Assembly (NCBI GenBank): GCA_022510725.1
Contig: JAFLSW010000006.1
Span: 30,648-94,647, forward strand
Length of the DNA stretch: 64,000 nucleotides
From: Lachnospiraceae bacterium
GTDB taxonomy: Bacteria > Bacillota > Clostridia > Lachnospirales > Lachnospiraceae
Reading direction: 5' to 3'
Both the position numbers and the translations under genes were made by a program. Shown here one piece after another: positions 18,011 through 26,290 of the stretch (within the stretch, counting starts at the first letter, position 1; each line of letters opens with the position of its first letter). Below the pieces are notes generated by a model. It was not told the DNA's origin. It did no database searches and saw only the letters and a list, made by a program, of their open reading frames with translations.

Positions 18011-18793
18011 ATGACCACCGATGGCTTTATTGTCGAACTGATATTGTATGTGGTGACTTTCATGTACGGGATCGTAATAGGCAGCTTTTTAAATGTCTGC
18101 ATATTACGGATCCCGGCAGGGGAGAGTATCGCAAAGGAGAGGTCCCATTGTATGACCTGCGGCTATCAGCTGCGTTGGTACGATTTGGTTCCCTTGTTCT
18201 CGTATCTGTTCTTAGGTGGTAAATGTCGAAAATGCAAATCCCATATATCCCTCCAGTATCCACTGGTTGAGGCGTTGAATGGGGTCTTATATGTACTGAT
18301 TTTCTTAGTAAACGGTTGGAGTATAGATTCAGTTATATACTGTTTATTAACATCGGCGTTAATCACACTTAGCGTCATTGATTTTAGAACTTATGAGATT
18401 CCAATTGGAATCAACTGGTTTATACTGGCACTGGGGCTGATCCACTTATTCTTAAACCTAGGGGATTGGGTGGAATATGTGATCGGTCTCATAGGTGTCA
18501 GTGGTTTTGTATATATTTTGTATGCAGCTTCAAAGGGCAGAGCCATAGGCGGCGGAGATGTGAAACTGATGGGTGCGGCTGGTCTCTTGATCGGCTGGAA
18601 GCTTTCCATCCTGGCATTTTTCTTCGGATGCTGCTTCGGCTCAGTGATCCATCCTATTCGAATGGCTGTCTCCAAACAGGGGCACCGGTTGGCCTTTGGG
18701 CCATATCTTGCGGCGGGGATCTTAACCGCAGTGTTATGGGGAAATCAATTTTTAAGTTGGTATCTAGGTCTGTTTACAGCTCCGGTTGGTTAG
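18011..18793 (+). CDS. pilD: Prepilin peptidase / N-methyltransferase PilD
   Basis: The 260-residue membrane protein is bifunctional: it cuts the leader of prepilins and methylates the new N-terminus. Catalytic aspartates of the aspartic peptidase fit D124 (in SVIDFRTYEIP) and D183 (in GGGDVKLMG). The N-terminal methylase domain has the zinc-type cysteines C47, C50, C72 and C75 (CMTC and CRKC), after the motif GSFLNVCILRIP. About seven to eight membrane helices are visible. ATG 18011 follows AAGGAG. It should process the major pilin and the minor pilins of the same operon. Confidence 0.93.
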   Translation: MTTDGFIVELILYVVTFMYGIVIGSFLNVCILRIPAGESIAKERSHCMTCGYQLRWYDLVPLFSYLFLGGKCRKCKSHISLQYPLVEALNGVLYVLIFLVNGWSIDSVIYCLLTSALITLSVIDFRTYEIPIGINWFILALGLIHLFLNLGDWVEYVIGLIGVSGFVYILYAASKGRAIGGGDVKLMGAAGLLIGWKLSILAFFFGCCFGSVIHPIRMAVSKQGHRLAFGPYLAAGILTAVLWGNQFLSWYLGLFTAPVG

Positions 18794-18864
18794 CGGACTT
18801 TATATAGAGAAAGAAATATGATAAAAGGATGAATTTCAGTATCCATAATTTAGGGAGGTAAATC

Positions 18865-20718
18865 ATGGCAAAGGCACAAAGAGTTCTTAGTATTGAGATT
18901 GGATATTCTTTGACTCAGGTCTGTGAAATGGATTATCAGTCAAAACATCCAAAGGTATACGGCGTTTTCAGTATGAAAACACCTGAGGGGATTTTGGATG
19001 ACGGTTACATCAAACCTACTGATGGGTTTGCAGGCGAATTAAAATCTTACATAACTGCAAATGGTATGAACGCATCCAAGGTTATTTTTGTAGTATCTTC
19101 TACAAAGATCGCCACCAGGGAAGCAATGATTCCTTTTGTAAAGGAAAAAATGATCCGGGATATGATCATGAGCAATATTACCGATTATTTCCCCGTTGAT
19201 CCTTCCCAGTATCAATTCGCACATAATGTGATGGAGACCGTTTCCGATGATGCAGGTACAAAACAGTATCGTGTTATGATTATGGCGGCTCCGTCCGATA
19301 TATTAACCGGATACCATGATCTGGCAAGAAGACTGGGACTGGATCTGGATTCCATTGATTACAGCGGTAACAGTATCTTCCAGGCCCTGCGTACCAAATA
19401 TGCTACCGGTGTAAACTTAGTGGTTAAGATCGATGAGCGTTCTTCCCTGTTAACTGTGACCAACAACGGTGTTATCACCATGCAGCGTGCCGGTATCTAC
19501 GGTGCCGATCAGGTGGTTGACATCCTGATGGAGACGGATGTATATGGAGAACCTCTTACCTATGAAGCTGCTGTCAAAACCCTTCGTCGAAACAATCTGG
19601 TTATGAGACCAGAAGAAGAGGAAATGCTGGCGCAGAAAGAAGCAGAGGTAAGGCAGTTAGAGGAAGCACAGGAGCAGGCAGTCAGCATGGCGGCTGTAAC
19701 AGGTGATACCTCCCAGATCGCTTCCGTAACAGTGGCGGCAAAACAGGCAGGCGCTAACTTAAAGATGCTCCGCTTAAGAAGAGATGTAACCTTGAGCTAT
19801 CAGCAGTTGATCGGCTCTCTGGTTCGTGTGATCGACTACTACAATTCCAAAAACAGGGATGCGGCAATCGACAACATTGTCATTACCGGTATCGCTGCCG
19901 ATTTCTGGGGATTTGCAGGATTGCTTTCCCAGGAGCTGGGACGGAATGTGGATGTATTAAAAGATCTGGCAGGCACCAATATCGATCAGGGTCTTCACTT
20001 ACAGGGCGTGTCCTTGGGTGATTACATTACTGTCATCGGTGCAGGCTTGGGTTCTGTAGGTTTTGCACCTGCAGTACAGAAACAGGAAAAGAAAGGCAGT
20101 GCAAAAGGCTCCATAAGCAGCATTGGCCAAAATGAAAAACTGCCATATGTTATATTAGGAGTGGGATTGGTAATTGCGATCTGCGTTTCCGCCCTCGCCC
20201 TTGTACCTTATTTCATGGCAAACAACGAAAATCAAAGCCTGAAAGAGCGGAAAGCCCAGCTGGCTCCCGTACAGGATACATACAATGCCTATGTTGCAAT
20301 GAAGGTAGATTACACCTACATCATGGCATTAAATGATTATACATATAACCCCAACAATGATGTGTTGGAGATTTTTGGTGAGATGGAATCCAAGTTCCCG
20401 GCAGATACGGTAGTGTCTTCTCTGTCCATTACGGAAGATGGCATTTCCATGGCAATTACCGTACCGGAAAAGATCGATGTTGCCAAGACATTGATCGAAT
20501 TCAGACAGATGCCATGGTTCTATGATGTTCAGGTAGCATCCCTGGGTGAATCCATTGATGGTGAAACCGGTACCATATCAGTTTCCTATACCATTGATTG
20601 TTTCTATGGTGAGAATCCTCTTCTGGCGACGGAAGAAGACGAGACTGAGGCAGATGCAGCAGCGGAAGGAACAGACGCAGGAGCGGCACCCAGTAACGAT
20701 GCAGTCGTAGAAGAGTAG
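18865..20718 (+). CDS. pilMN: PilM-PilN fusion, type IV pilus alignment protein
   Basis: The 617-residue product fuses two pilus proteins. Residues 1 to about 400 are the actin-like PilM (VLSIEIGYSLTQV at the N-terminus, nucleotide-binding loops later), with a Glu/Ala-rich helical insertion near 250-290. A membrane helix near 427-448 (VILGVGLVIAICVSALALV) and the following domain match PilN, which in most bacteria is a separate gene. A similar pilMN fusion is known in Clostridioides difficile. The protein links the cytoplasmic PilB/PilC machine to PilO. The tail is Asp/Glu/Ala-rich and disordered-looking (EEDETEADAAAEGTDAG). pilO follows after 12 bases. Confidence 0.88.
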   Translation: MAKAQRVLSIEIGYSLTQVCEMDYQSKHPKVYGVFSMKTPEGILDDGYIKPTDGFAGELKSYITANGMNASKVIFVVSSTKIATREAMIPFVKEKMIRDMIMSNITDYFPVDPSQYQFAHNVMETVSDDAGTKQYRVMIMAAPSDILTGYHDLARRLGLDLDSIDYSGNSIFQALRTKYATGVNLVVKIDERSSLLTVTNNGVITMQRAGIYGADQVVDILMETDVYGEPLTYEAAVKTLRRNNLVMRPEEEEMLAQKEAEVRQLEEAQEQAVSMAAVTGDTSQIASVTVAAKQAGANLKMLRLRRDVTLSYQQLIGSLVRVIDYYNSKNRDAAIDNIVITGIAADFWGFAGLLSQELGRNVDVLKDLAGTNIDQGLHLQGVSLGDYITVIGAGLGSVGFAPAVQKQEKKGSAKGSISSIGQNEKLPYVILGVGLVIAICVSALALVPYFMANNENQSLKERKAQLAPVQDTYNAYVAMKVDYTYIMALNDYTYNPNNDVLEIFGEMESKFPADTVVSSLSITEDGISMAITVPEKIDVAKTLIEFRQMPWFYDVQVASLGESIDGETGTISVSYTIDCFYGENPLLATEEDETEADAAAEGTDAGAAPSNDAVVEE

Positions 20719-20730
20719 GAGGGAAAGGAC

Positions 20731-21525
20731 ATGAAATTTAAGAAAAGTGATATTAACATTTTAATTGGATTACTTGGAATCGTATTAGCTGCATGCTCCT
20801 ACTTCTTTGTGTATCAGAATTTTACCGCAAAGACCGATGAGCTGAAGGTAGAAAACACCGCTCTGCAGGCCGAGGTAGACGAACTGCAGAAGATGGCGGA
20901 CAACAAAGCTTTTTATGAATCGGAAACAGCCAGAATGGAAGAAGAGATCCATGAGATCATGAGTCACTTCCCCGGCGAGATCAGAACAGAAGATCAGATC
21001 ATGTATGCAGTTAACTTGGAGAACATCTATGATATCTGGGTAAACAATCTGTCCATGGAAGGAACCCAGTTGGTACAGGTAGCGGTGGATGCGCCTCAGA
21101 TGCCCACCAATGATGCGGTCGTAGAGGATACGGGAGACGCAGCCAATGACGCCATCGTTGCTACCGGCGGTTTGAGAGATACAGTATTCTTGTATACCTC
21201 TCCTTTTACCCTTACCTATAAGGCTACATACCATTCTGCAAAAGAGGTTCTGTATGATATCCTTCAGGCGGATGACAGAATGGATATTAAAGCTATAACA
21301 TTGGCATTTGATGGTGAGACCGGCGCCCTTGCCGGAACCGTCGATGCAACCATGTACACCATGTCCGGCACGGATTATATATACACTTCACCGCAGATCA
21401 ACGGTGTAAGAACCGGTACGGCAGACTTCTTTAGGGCTGCAAATACATTGGTGATCGATGCGACTCCCGGTGGATCCGCTGAAGGTGAAGAAGGAGAAGC
21501 AGCAGAAGGAGAAGCAGCAGAATAG
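20731..21525 (+). CDS. pilO: Type IV pilus alignment protein PilO
   Basis: The 264-residue product has a short cytoplasmic start, one membrane helix (ILIGLLGIVLAACSYFFVY, residues about 10-28), a coiled coil (about 32-75) and an outside ferredoxin-like domain, the PilO layout. PilO dimerises with PilN through the coiled coil; here the PilN part is at the end of the upstream gene. A linker near residue 125-150 (TNDAVVEDTGDAANDAIV) interrupts the domain and resembles the tail of PilMN. The C-terminus is a short Glu/Gly/Ala repeat (EGEEGEAAEGEAAE). Position and architecture make PilO likely even though PilO sequences diverge widely. Confidence 0.82.
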   Translation: MKFKKSDINILIGLLGIVLAACSYFFVYQNFTAKTDELKVENTALQAEVDELQKMADNKAFYESETARMEEEIHEIMSHFPGEIRTEDQIMYAVNLENIYDIWVNNLSMEGTQLVQVAVDAPQMPTNDAVVEDTGDAANDAIVATGGLRDTVFLYTSPFTLTYKATYHSAKEVLYDILQADDRMDIKAITLAFDGETGALAGTVDATMYTMSGTDYIYTSPQINGVRTGTADFFRAANTLVIDATPGGSAEGEEGEAAEGEAAE

Positions 21526-21593
21526 TAGTAAGATTCAGTAACAGGACACACGGAAACAATCGGCAGTATGAAAAGGTCAGTTAGGAGTTCTTT

Positions 21594-23054
21594 ATGAAGA
21601 AGAGCAAACAGGATAACAGCGGTTTTACTTTGATCGAGCTTTTGATCGCAATGGTCATCATTGCCATCGTACTCACGCCGCTCTACAACAATTTCAGACA
21701 ATCCACCTATTTGAACGGAAAGGCTAAGGCGGCCATGGATGCCACCAATATGGCCAGCAATGTCATGGAGGGTTTGAGTGCATATTCTGCTGAGGAGATC
21801 ATCTTGGGATTTTATTCCTATGATAGTGTATCCAACAACAATCCCTTAAGGCACAGCACCTTAAATATCATGCCTAACGAGGTTACGGTTGCGGCATATG
21901 GGGATGTGGAATTTGACGGCACATCCTATTCCAAGCATTTTGTTACCACGAGCCTGCCCATTGACAGCAGTGCTACTTATGCAGATGCTTTGTATGCTTC
22001 CGCTATCGGCGGCAGTGCTCCTCAGCCTTTGGCAAGATTTCTGCAGGTAAATCCTAATACGAAGGGTAGGTATTATTTCTATGCGGAAGGCGTGACCCAG
22101 GCAAGAGGTACCTATGATGTCTTGTTGGTATTAGATGCCTCCGGTGAATCAACCGGTTTTTCCGGCGACCTTGATGATGACGGTGTCATTAATGCCGGAG
22201 CAGGTGAAACGGTAGGGTACAACGACTATGAATCGCCGGTACTGACCAATATCAATCCCATGTATGACGGTGTTTATACAGAAACCAGCAGCCAGAGGGC
22301 AAATGCTGCAGCAGAATTCATGACCAACAGGACCAATCTTTCTTCATCCATTGATTCGGAAGAGAAAGTCTGTGGTATTATGAGAAGAACCATGACCATT
22401 AATGTGGAAAAGGTGGTCGGTGCCAGCGGAGAGACCATCGTTGTTACTTTGGTAGAAAAATATAAACTGATGTCAAATACAGCTGATTTCTCCATAAATG
22501 AGTATACTTTACCCGTAAAAACCTTATTTGACAGCAGTACTTACGGTGCGACACCCAGAAATATCTATATTTATTATACAGGCAATTATAAGTCCACGAA
22601 TAAGGCAGATACCAGTTGTCTGGATATCTTTGAGATCAATAATCTGGATCATATTCCGATCAATATCAATTTGATCAGGATAAAGAGTGCGGAAACGAGC
22701 GATTCCACAGAATTAACATATCGTGCCAGGATCCATGTAAACGAGGCAAAGACCGGCGGGACTTATGCAACGGAAATCTATTCTAACCTGCGTGATGACC
22801 TGTCAAAGACAGCGGCGCAGAATGCAAGCAATCGGACAGATAATGCCCGTAGCGGCTTCTCTTTAAACGGCACTCCTGTTAACAATGACAGCGCTGATTA
22901 TTTGGATCTGATTCACGAAAACGGTGGTGTCAGGACGGAAAAAAGAGACAGACTTTATGCCGTTACCATGTATGTATATCAGGAGGGAGCCGCAGATCAA
23001 GGTTTCCCTGAAGAGCTTTTAATTACAGAGTTTGACGGAAACTCTGCACAGTAA
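21594..23054 (+). CDS. Large minor pilin, PilV/GspI-like
   Basis: The 486-residue product starts with a class III leader, MKKSKQDNSG cut after Gly10, then FTLIELLIAMVIIAIVLTPLY with Glu at +5. Ordinary minor pilins have 130-200 residues, so about 300 extra residues hang on this one. The extension contains DLDDDGVINAG at 192-202, which fits a calcium-binding DxDxDG loop. The region is Ser/Thr/Asn-rich, as surface domains often are. ATG 21594 follows AGGAG. It is the first of four minor pilin-like genes in a row; by analogy with GspI it would help start the tip complex. The exact pilin class is an inference. Confidence 0.8.
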   Translation: MKKSKQDNSGFTLIELLIAMVIIAIVLTPLYNNFRQSTYLNGKAKAAMDATNMASNVMEGLSAYSAEEIILGFYSYDSVSNNNPLRHSTLNIMPNEVTVAAYGDVEFDGTSYSKHFVTTSLPIDSSATYADALYASAIGGSAPQPLARFLQVNPNTKGRYYFYAEGVTQARGTYDVLLVLDASGESTGFSGDLDDDGVINAGAGETVGYNDYESPVLTNINPMYDGVYTETSSQRANAAAEFMTNRTNLSSSIDSEEKVCGIMRRTMTINVEKVVGASGETIVVTLVEKYKLMSNTADFSINEYTLPVKTLFDSSTYGATPRNIYIYYTGNYKSTNKADTSCLDIFEINNLDHIPININLIRIKSAETSDSTELTYRARIHVNEAKTGGTYATEIYSNLRDDLSKTAAQNASNRTDNARSGFSLNGTPVNNDSADYLDLIHENGGVRTEKRDRLYAVTMYVYQEGAADQGFPEELLITEFDGNSAQ

Positions 23055-23071
23055 GAAAGGAAGTTAGACAG

Positions 23072-25627
23072 ATGATGGCTGCCCGGAAAAGAAAGCAAAG
23101 TGAAAATGGAAAGAAAGATCAGGGTTCGGCACTGGTATTGGTGATTATAGCCATAGCCTTTGTAGGGACTCTGGTTGCCATGCTGGTCTATATGGTATAT
23201 TTCAATTATTTGATGAAATTTGCCGACCGCTCCGCTAAGAATAACTTTTATACAGCAGAGACTGCTTTGGATATCATAAAGGCGGGCCTGGAACAGGATG
23301 TTTCGGATGCCATGGTAAAAAGCTATTATGAAGTGACTACCAATCACGCAGATGAGTCAGCCTTAAATAAGCAGGCTACCTTTGAAGTGGAATTCAGAAA
23401 TGAACTGAATACCATCTGTGCTATCACTTCTACCAATATTAACGGCACACCCCAGTATGTCTATGATCCTGATCATTTTAAGGCTTATTGGAATCGGGTT
23501 ACGGACACCCATGCGTCGGATCCTAATTTTGACGGCTTTAAAGTTTCATCCGCGCCCGGAAATGAGGGAGCCAGGATGGAAGTGCTTCCTGCCTCTTATT
23601 ATGAAACAAGCGCAAACTTGACAGGTCTTGTAAATGAAGGACCTGCCGTGATCTATAACGGCAGCGTCGTGGAATTCCGGAATGTAAGGGTTTCTTATAC
23701 CGACGCGGACGGTTATGTATCCATTATTAAGACGGATATTACCGTGGAAGCACCCAAGATCAATTTTGCCAGTGTATTAAATATTCCTGAGTTGGATACC
23801 TATTCTATTGTTGCGGCAGAGGGCTTGTACAGCGGCTATAGGAGAGGTACTGCGACATTTGAGCCGGAAGTTTATCCTGGTGTTCCCGCGCAGACGGTAG
23901 TCACCGGTAATGTTTTCGGCGGTGAAGACGGCATCTATGTAAACGGCGTAGGTGCAAAGCTTACTTTTGAACAGAGAGCCGGTGATGATCCTGCTACCAG
24001 ATATACGGTAACTGCAAACAGTTTCAATGCGATTTCGGGACGCTCTCAGTCCAATAGCGGAGCGGCACCCAAGAGTGCTGCCAGCATTGTTGTAGAAGAT
24101 GCTTATGATGTATGGGCAGGAGATCTGTATGTAGAATCCGCTACGATGGACATTCAGGCTAAGAACTCCTTTGTAAAGGATGACTTGACCATAGACGGCA
24201 GCTATTCCGGTGTATATATCAGCGGTAATTACAACGGTTACGGTACGGCAATCGGCACAGCTGCAGGCAACAGTTCCATTTTGATCAACGGCGCTCATAC
24301 CACCTTGGATCTGAGCGGTTTGGAGCAGTTAAAATTAGCAGGTCACGCATATGTGGGCAGCGTCCATTATAATGCCAATGAAAACGATGCAAATACAGGG
24401 GATTATATTAAAGATCCTGATTCATACAGTCCGGATCAGGTTACTTCCGGCAGTGCGGAAAGAATCGAAGATAACACCAATAACGATGTTCTCATGGGTC
24501 AGTCCGTAGCGGTCAAGAGCGATCAGATCATGTATATGGTTCCTGTGGAATGTATGGGTTATGACGGAGATACCCAGATTTTGGCAAAGAATCCCATGAC
24601 CTATGATGAGTATGCCATGTTTGCCAAGACCTATGTTCTGGATTCCAATGGCAATCCTACCACGACTTTGAAATATACAGCAGTCCGTTTGGATGTGTTG
24701 ATGAGAAAAGTGGGCGGATCCTTAAACAGCTATGGGGCTTCCTATGTTCCCGTATTCAGAAGGGTCAGCGGAGATGTCTTGGTATACTTCTATATCAAGT
24801 TCTCTACTGATGAAAAGGCAAATCAGTTCTTTAAAGATTATTATGCTGCGGATCCGAATGCCTTTAACCAGTATGTGAGAAATTATCTGGCCAGCTATTC
24901 GATTCCCAGCAGTATTACAGCAGCAGGAAGCGATAAGCTCAGCATTGCCGGCAACATGCTTTATATGGATGGCAGTGCAGTCAGGTTTAGGGGAGATACC
25001 TATCAAGCGGATCTGGCAAACTTTGAGGCGCTTGAGCGGGAAAGGACACAGAACGCTGCTTATTATCAGAACTTAACCAAGTACCTGATGAAGAGCCTGG
25101 ATGATCTGCCGGCATCCCAGCTGCAGAGCAATGTATTTGAAAATATCACGGTAAGCAGTGTGGATTTCGATAAGCAGGTTTCACCGGGAACCTATAAGAC
25201 TTACCAGGATACGGCAGGAGATACGGTTGCACTGGTGATCAACAACAGAAATCAGCAGGCCTTTGATATCTCTTCCTCGAATCTTTCCGGTGTGGATATG
25301 AGCAAGCTCCATTTGGTCATTGCCAATGGCGATGTCAATGTTTTGGTACCGCAGTTTAAAGGTCTGATCTTTGCAGGCGGAAATGTATATTTGCAGTGCG
25401 AAGGCGCCCAGCAGATTGATTATGATCCTGCGGAAGTGAAAAAAGCCATGACGGCTAAAAATAATAACGGAAATTATGTTTTCGAAGTGATCGAAAACGG
25501 TATTGCCTATGCAAACACCATCGGTACCATGGATGATGATCTGCTGGCGGCAATTGAAGCGCAGAGAGAAGCGGATATTATCCGTACCTCTGATGTTGTG
25601 AAGTTTGTCAACTGGAATAAGGAGTAG
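23072..25627 (+). CDS. Very large PilX/GspK-like minor pilin
   Basis: The 851-residue product has a basic leader and then G-SALVLVIIAIAFVGTLVAM, a pilin-like hydrophobic N-terminus in which position +5 is not glutamate. Loss of Glu5 is characteristic of GspK, the subunit at the very tip of the pseudopilus, and PilX-like proteins share this start. KNNFYTAETALDII follows, typical of the PilX/GspK N-terminal region. The rest, about 780 residues, is beta-rich and repetitive in feel (for example IANGDVNVLVPQFKGLIFAGGNVYLQCEG near the end, described here in pieces), with no recognised catalytic motif. It looks like an adhesin- or scaffold-type head on a pilin stem. ATG 23072 or 23075 could start it. 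Confidence 0.7.
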   Translation: MMAARKRKQSENGKKDQGSALVLVIIAIAFVGTLVAMLVYMVYFNYLMKFADRSAKNNFYTAETALDIIKAGLEQDVSDAMVKSYYEVTTNHADESALNKQATFEVEFRNELNTICAITSTNINGTPQYVYDPDHFKAYWNRVTDTHASDPNFDGFKVSSAPGNEGARMEVLPASYYETSANLTGLVNEGPAVIYNGSVVEFRNVRVSYTDADGYVSIIKTDITVEAPKINFASVLNIPELDTYSIVAAEGLYSGYRRGTATFEPEVYPGVPAQTVVTGNVFGGEDGIYVNGVGAKLTFEQRAGDDPATRYTVTANSFNAISGRSQSNSGAAPKSAASIVVEDAYDVWAGDLYVESATMDIQAKNSFVKDDLTIDGSYSGVYISGNYNGYGTAIGTAAGNSSILINGAHTTLDLSGLEQLKLAGHAYVGSVHYNANENDANTGDYIKDPDSYSPDQVTSGSAERIEDNTNNDVLMGQSVAVKSDQIMYMVPVECMGYDGDTQILAKNPMTYDEYAMFAKTYVLDSNGNPTTTLKYTAVRLDVLMRKVGGSLNSYGASYVPVFRRVSGDVLVYFYIKFSTDEKANQFFKDYYAADPNAFNQYVRNYLASYSIPSSITAAGSDKLSIAGNMLYMDGSAVRFRGDTYQADLANFEALERERTQNAAYYQNLTKYLMKSLDDLPASQLQSNVFENITVSSVDFDKQVSPGTYKTYQDTAGDTVALVINNRNQQAFDISSSNLSGVDMSKLHLVIANGDVNVLVPQFKGLIFAGGNVYLQCEGAQQIDYDPAEVKKAMTAKNNNGNYVFEVIENGIAYANTIGTMDDDLLAAIEAQREADIIRTSDVVKFVNWNKE

Positions 25628-25633
25628 ACGCAT

Positions 25634-26248
25634 ATGAAGAAAGATAACAGGGGTTTCAGTTTAATTGAATTGATTGTTGTTGTCTGTATTATGGCCATAC
25701 TGCTTGGCGTTTTGGCAGCAAGTATCAGCAGGATCGCCGGGTTCCGGGCAAAGGAGTGCCGCAATAAGGTCATCTCCAGCTTAGAGAACGGACGGCTTAT
25801 GACCTTAAGTAAGTCCAGAGGCGGTTCCACGCTGGGTAGTACCGATACCTATCTGATCTTTATCAGAAATAATACAGACGGTTGTAATTACTGTATCACT
25901 GTGATCGATGGCGCTTACTATGATGTAAAGAAGATCAGCAAAGGCGGCGTGGTCTTAAAATATTCCACTGATCCGGATGCGACGGACGGCACACCCATCG
26001 GATCGATTACGACAGGAACAAAAGGATTGGGCCTCAGTGACACAGCCGATTTAGATAATGCCAAGGCAGCCGGTTATAAGATCGGTTTTAACAGACAGAA
26101 CGGTGCTTTTATACCGGACAGCAGTCTGAATTATACTTATCGCCTTTTTGCAAGCTTAGGTCAGTATAATTATGGTATCAGTCTCCACCCCAAGACCGGC
26201 AAGGTTGAGGTGGGAGAGAGAACAAGAGTAACGACCACAACCCCGTAA
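25634..26248 (+). CDS. Minor pilin, GspH/FimT-like
   Basis: The 204-residue product has a short leader MKKDNRG cut after Gly7, then FSLIELIVVVCIMAILLGVLA with Glu at +5. The globular part starts with KECRNKVISSLENGRLMTLSKS, a long amphipathic helix as in GspH and FimT. Length is normal for this class. ATG 25634 lies 6 bases after the previous stop, with AAGGAG overlapping the end of that gene, so they are likely translated together. A pilus-tip priming role is inferred from the gene set. Confidence 0.85.
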   Translation: MKKDNRGFSLIELIVVVCIMAILLGVLAASISRIAGFRAKECRNKVISSLENGRLMTLSKSRGGSTLGSTDTYLIFIRNNTDGCNYCITVIDGAYYDVKKISKGGVVLKYSTDPDATDGTPIGSITTGTKGLGLSDTADLDNAKAAGYKIGFNRQNGAFIPDSSLNYTYRLFASLGQYNYGISLHPKTGKVEVGERTRVTTTTP

Positions 26249-26290
26249 TGGATCTCATACATATTATGTTGTCAGATTAAAGGAGGAAAT

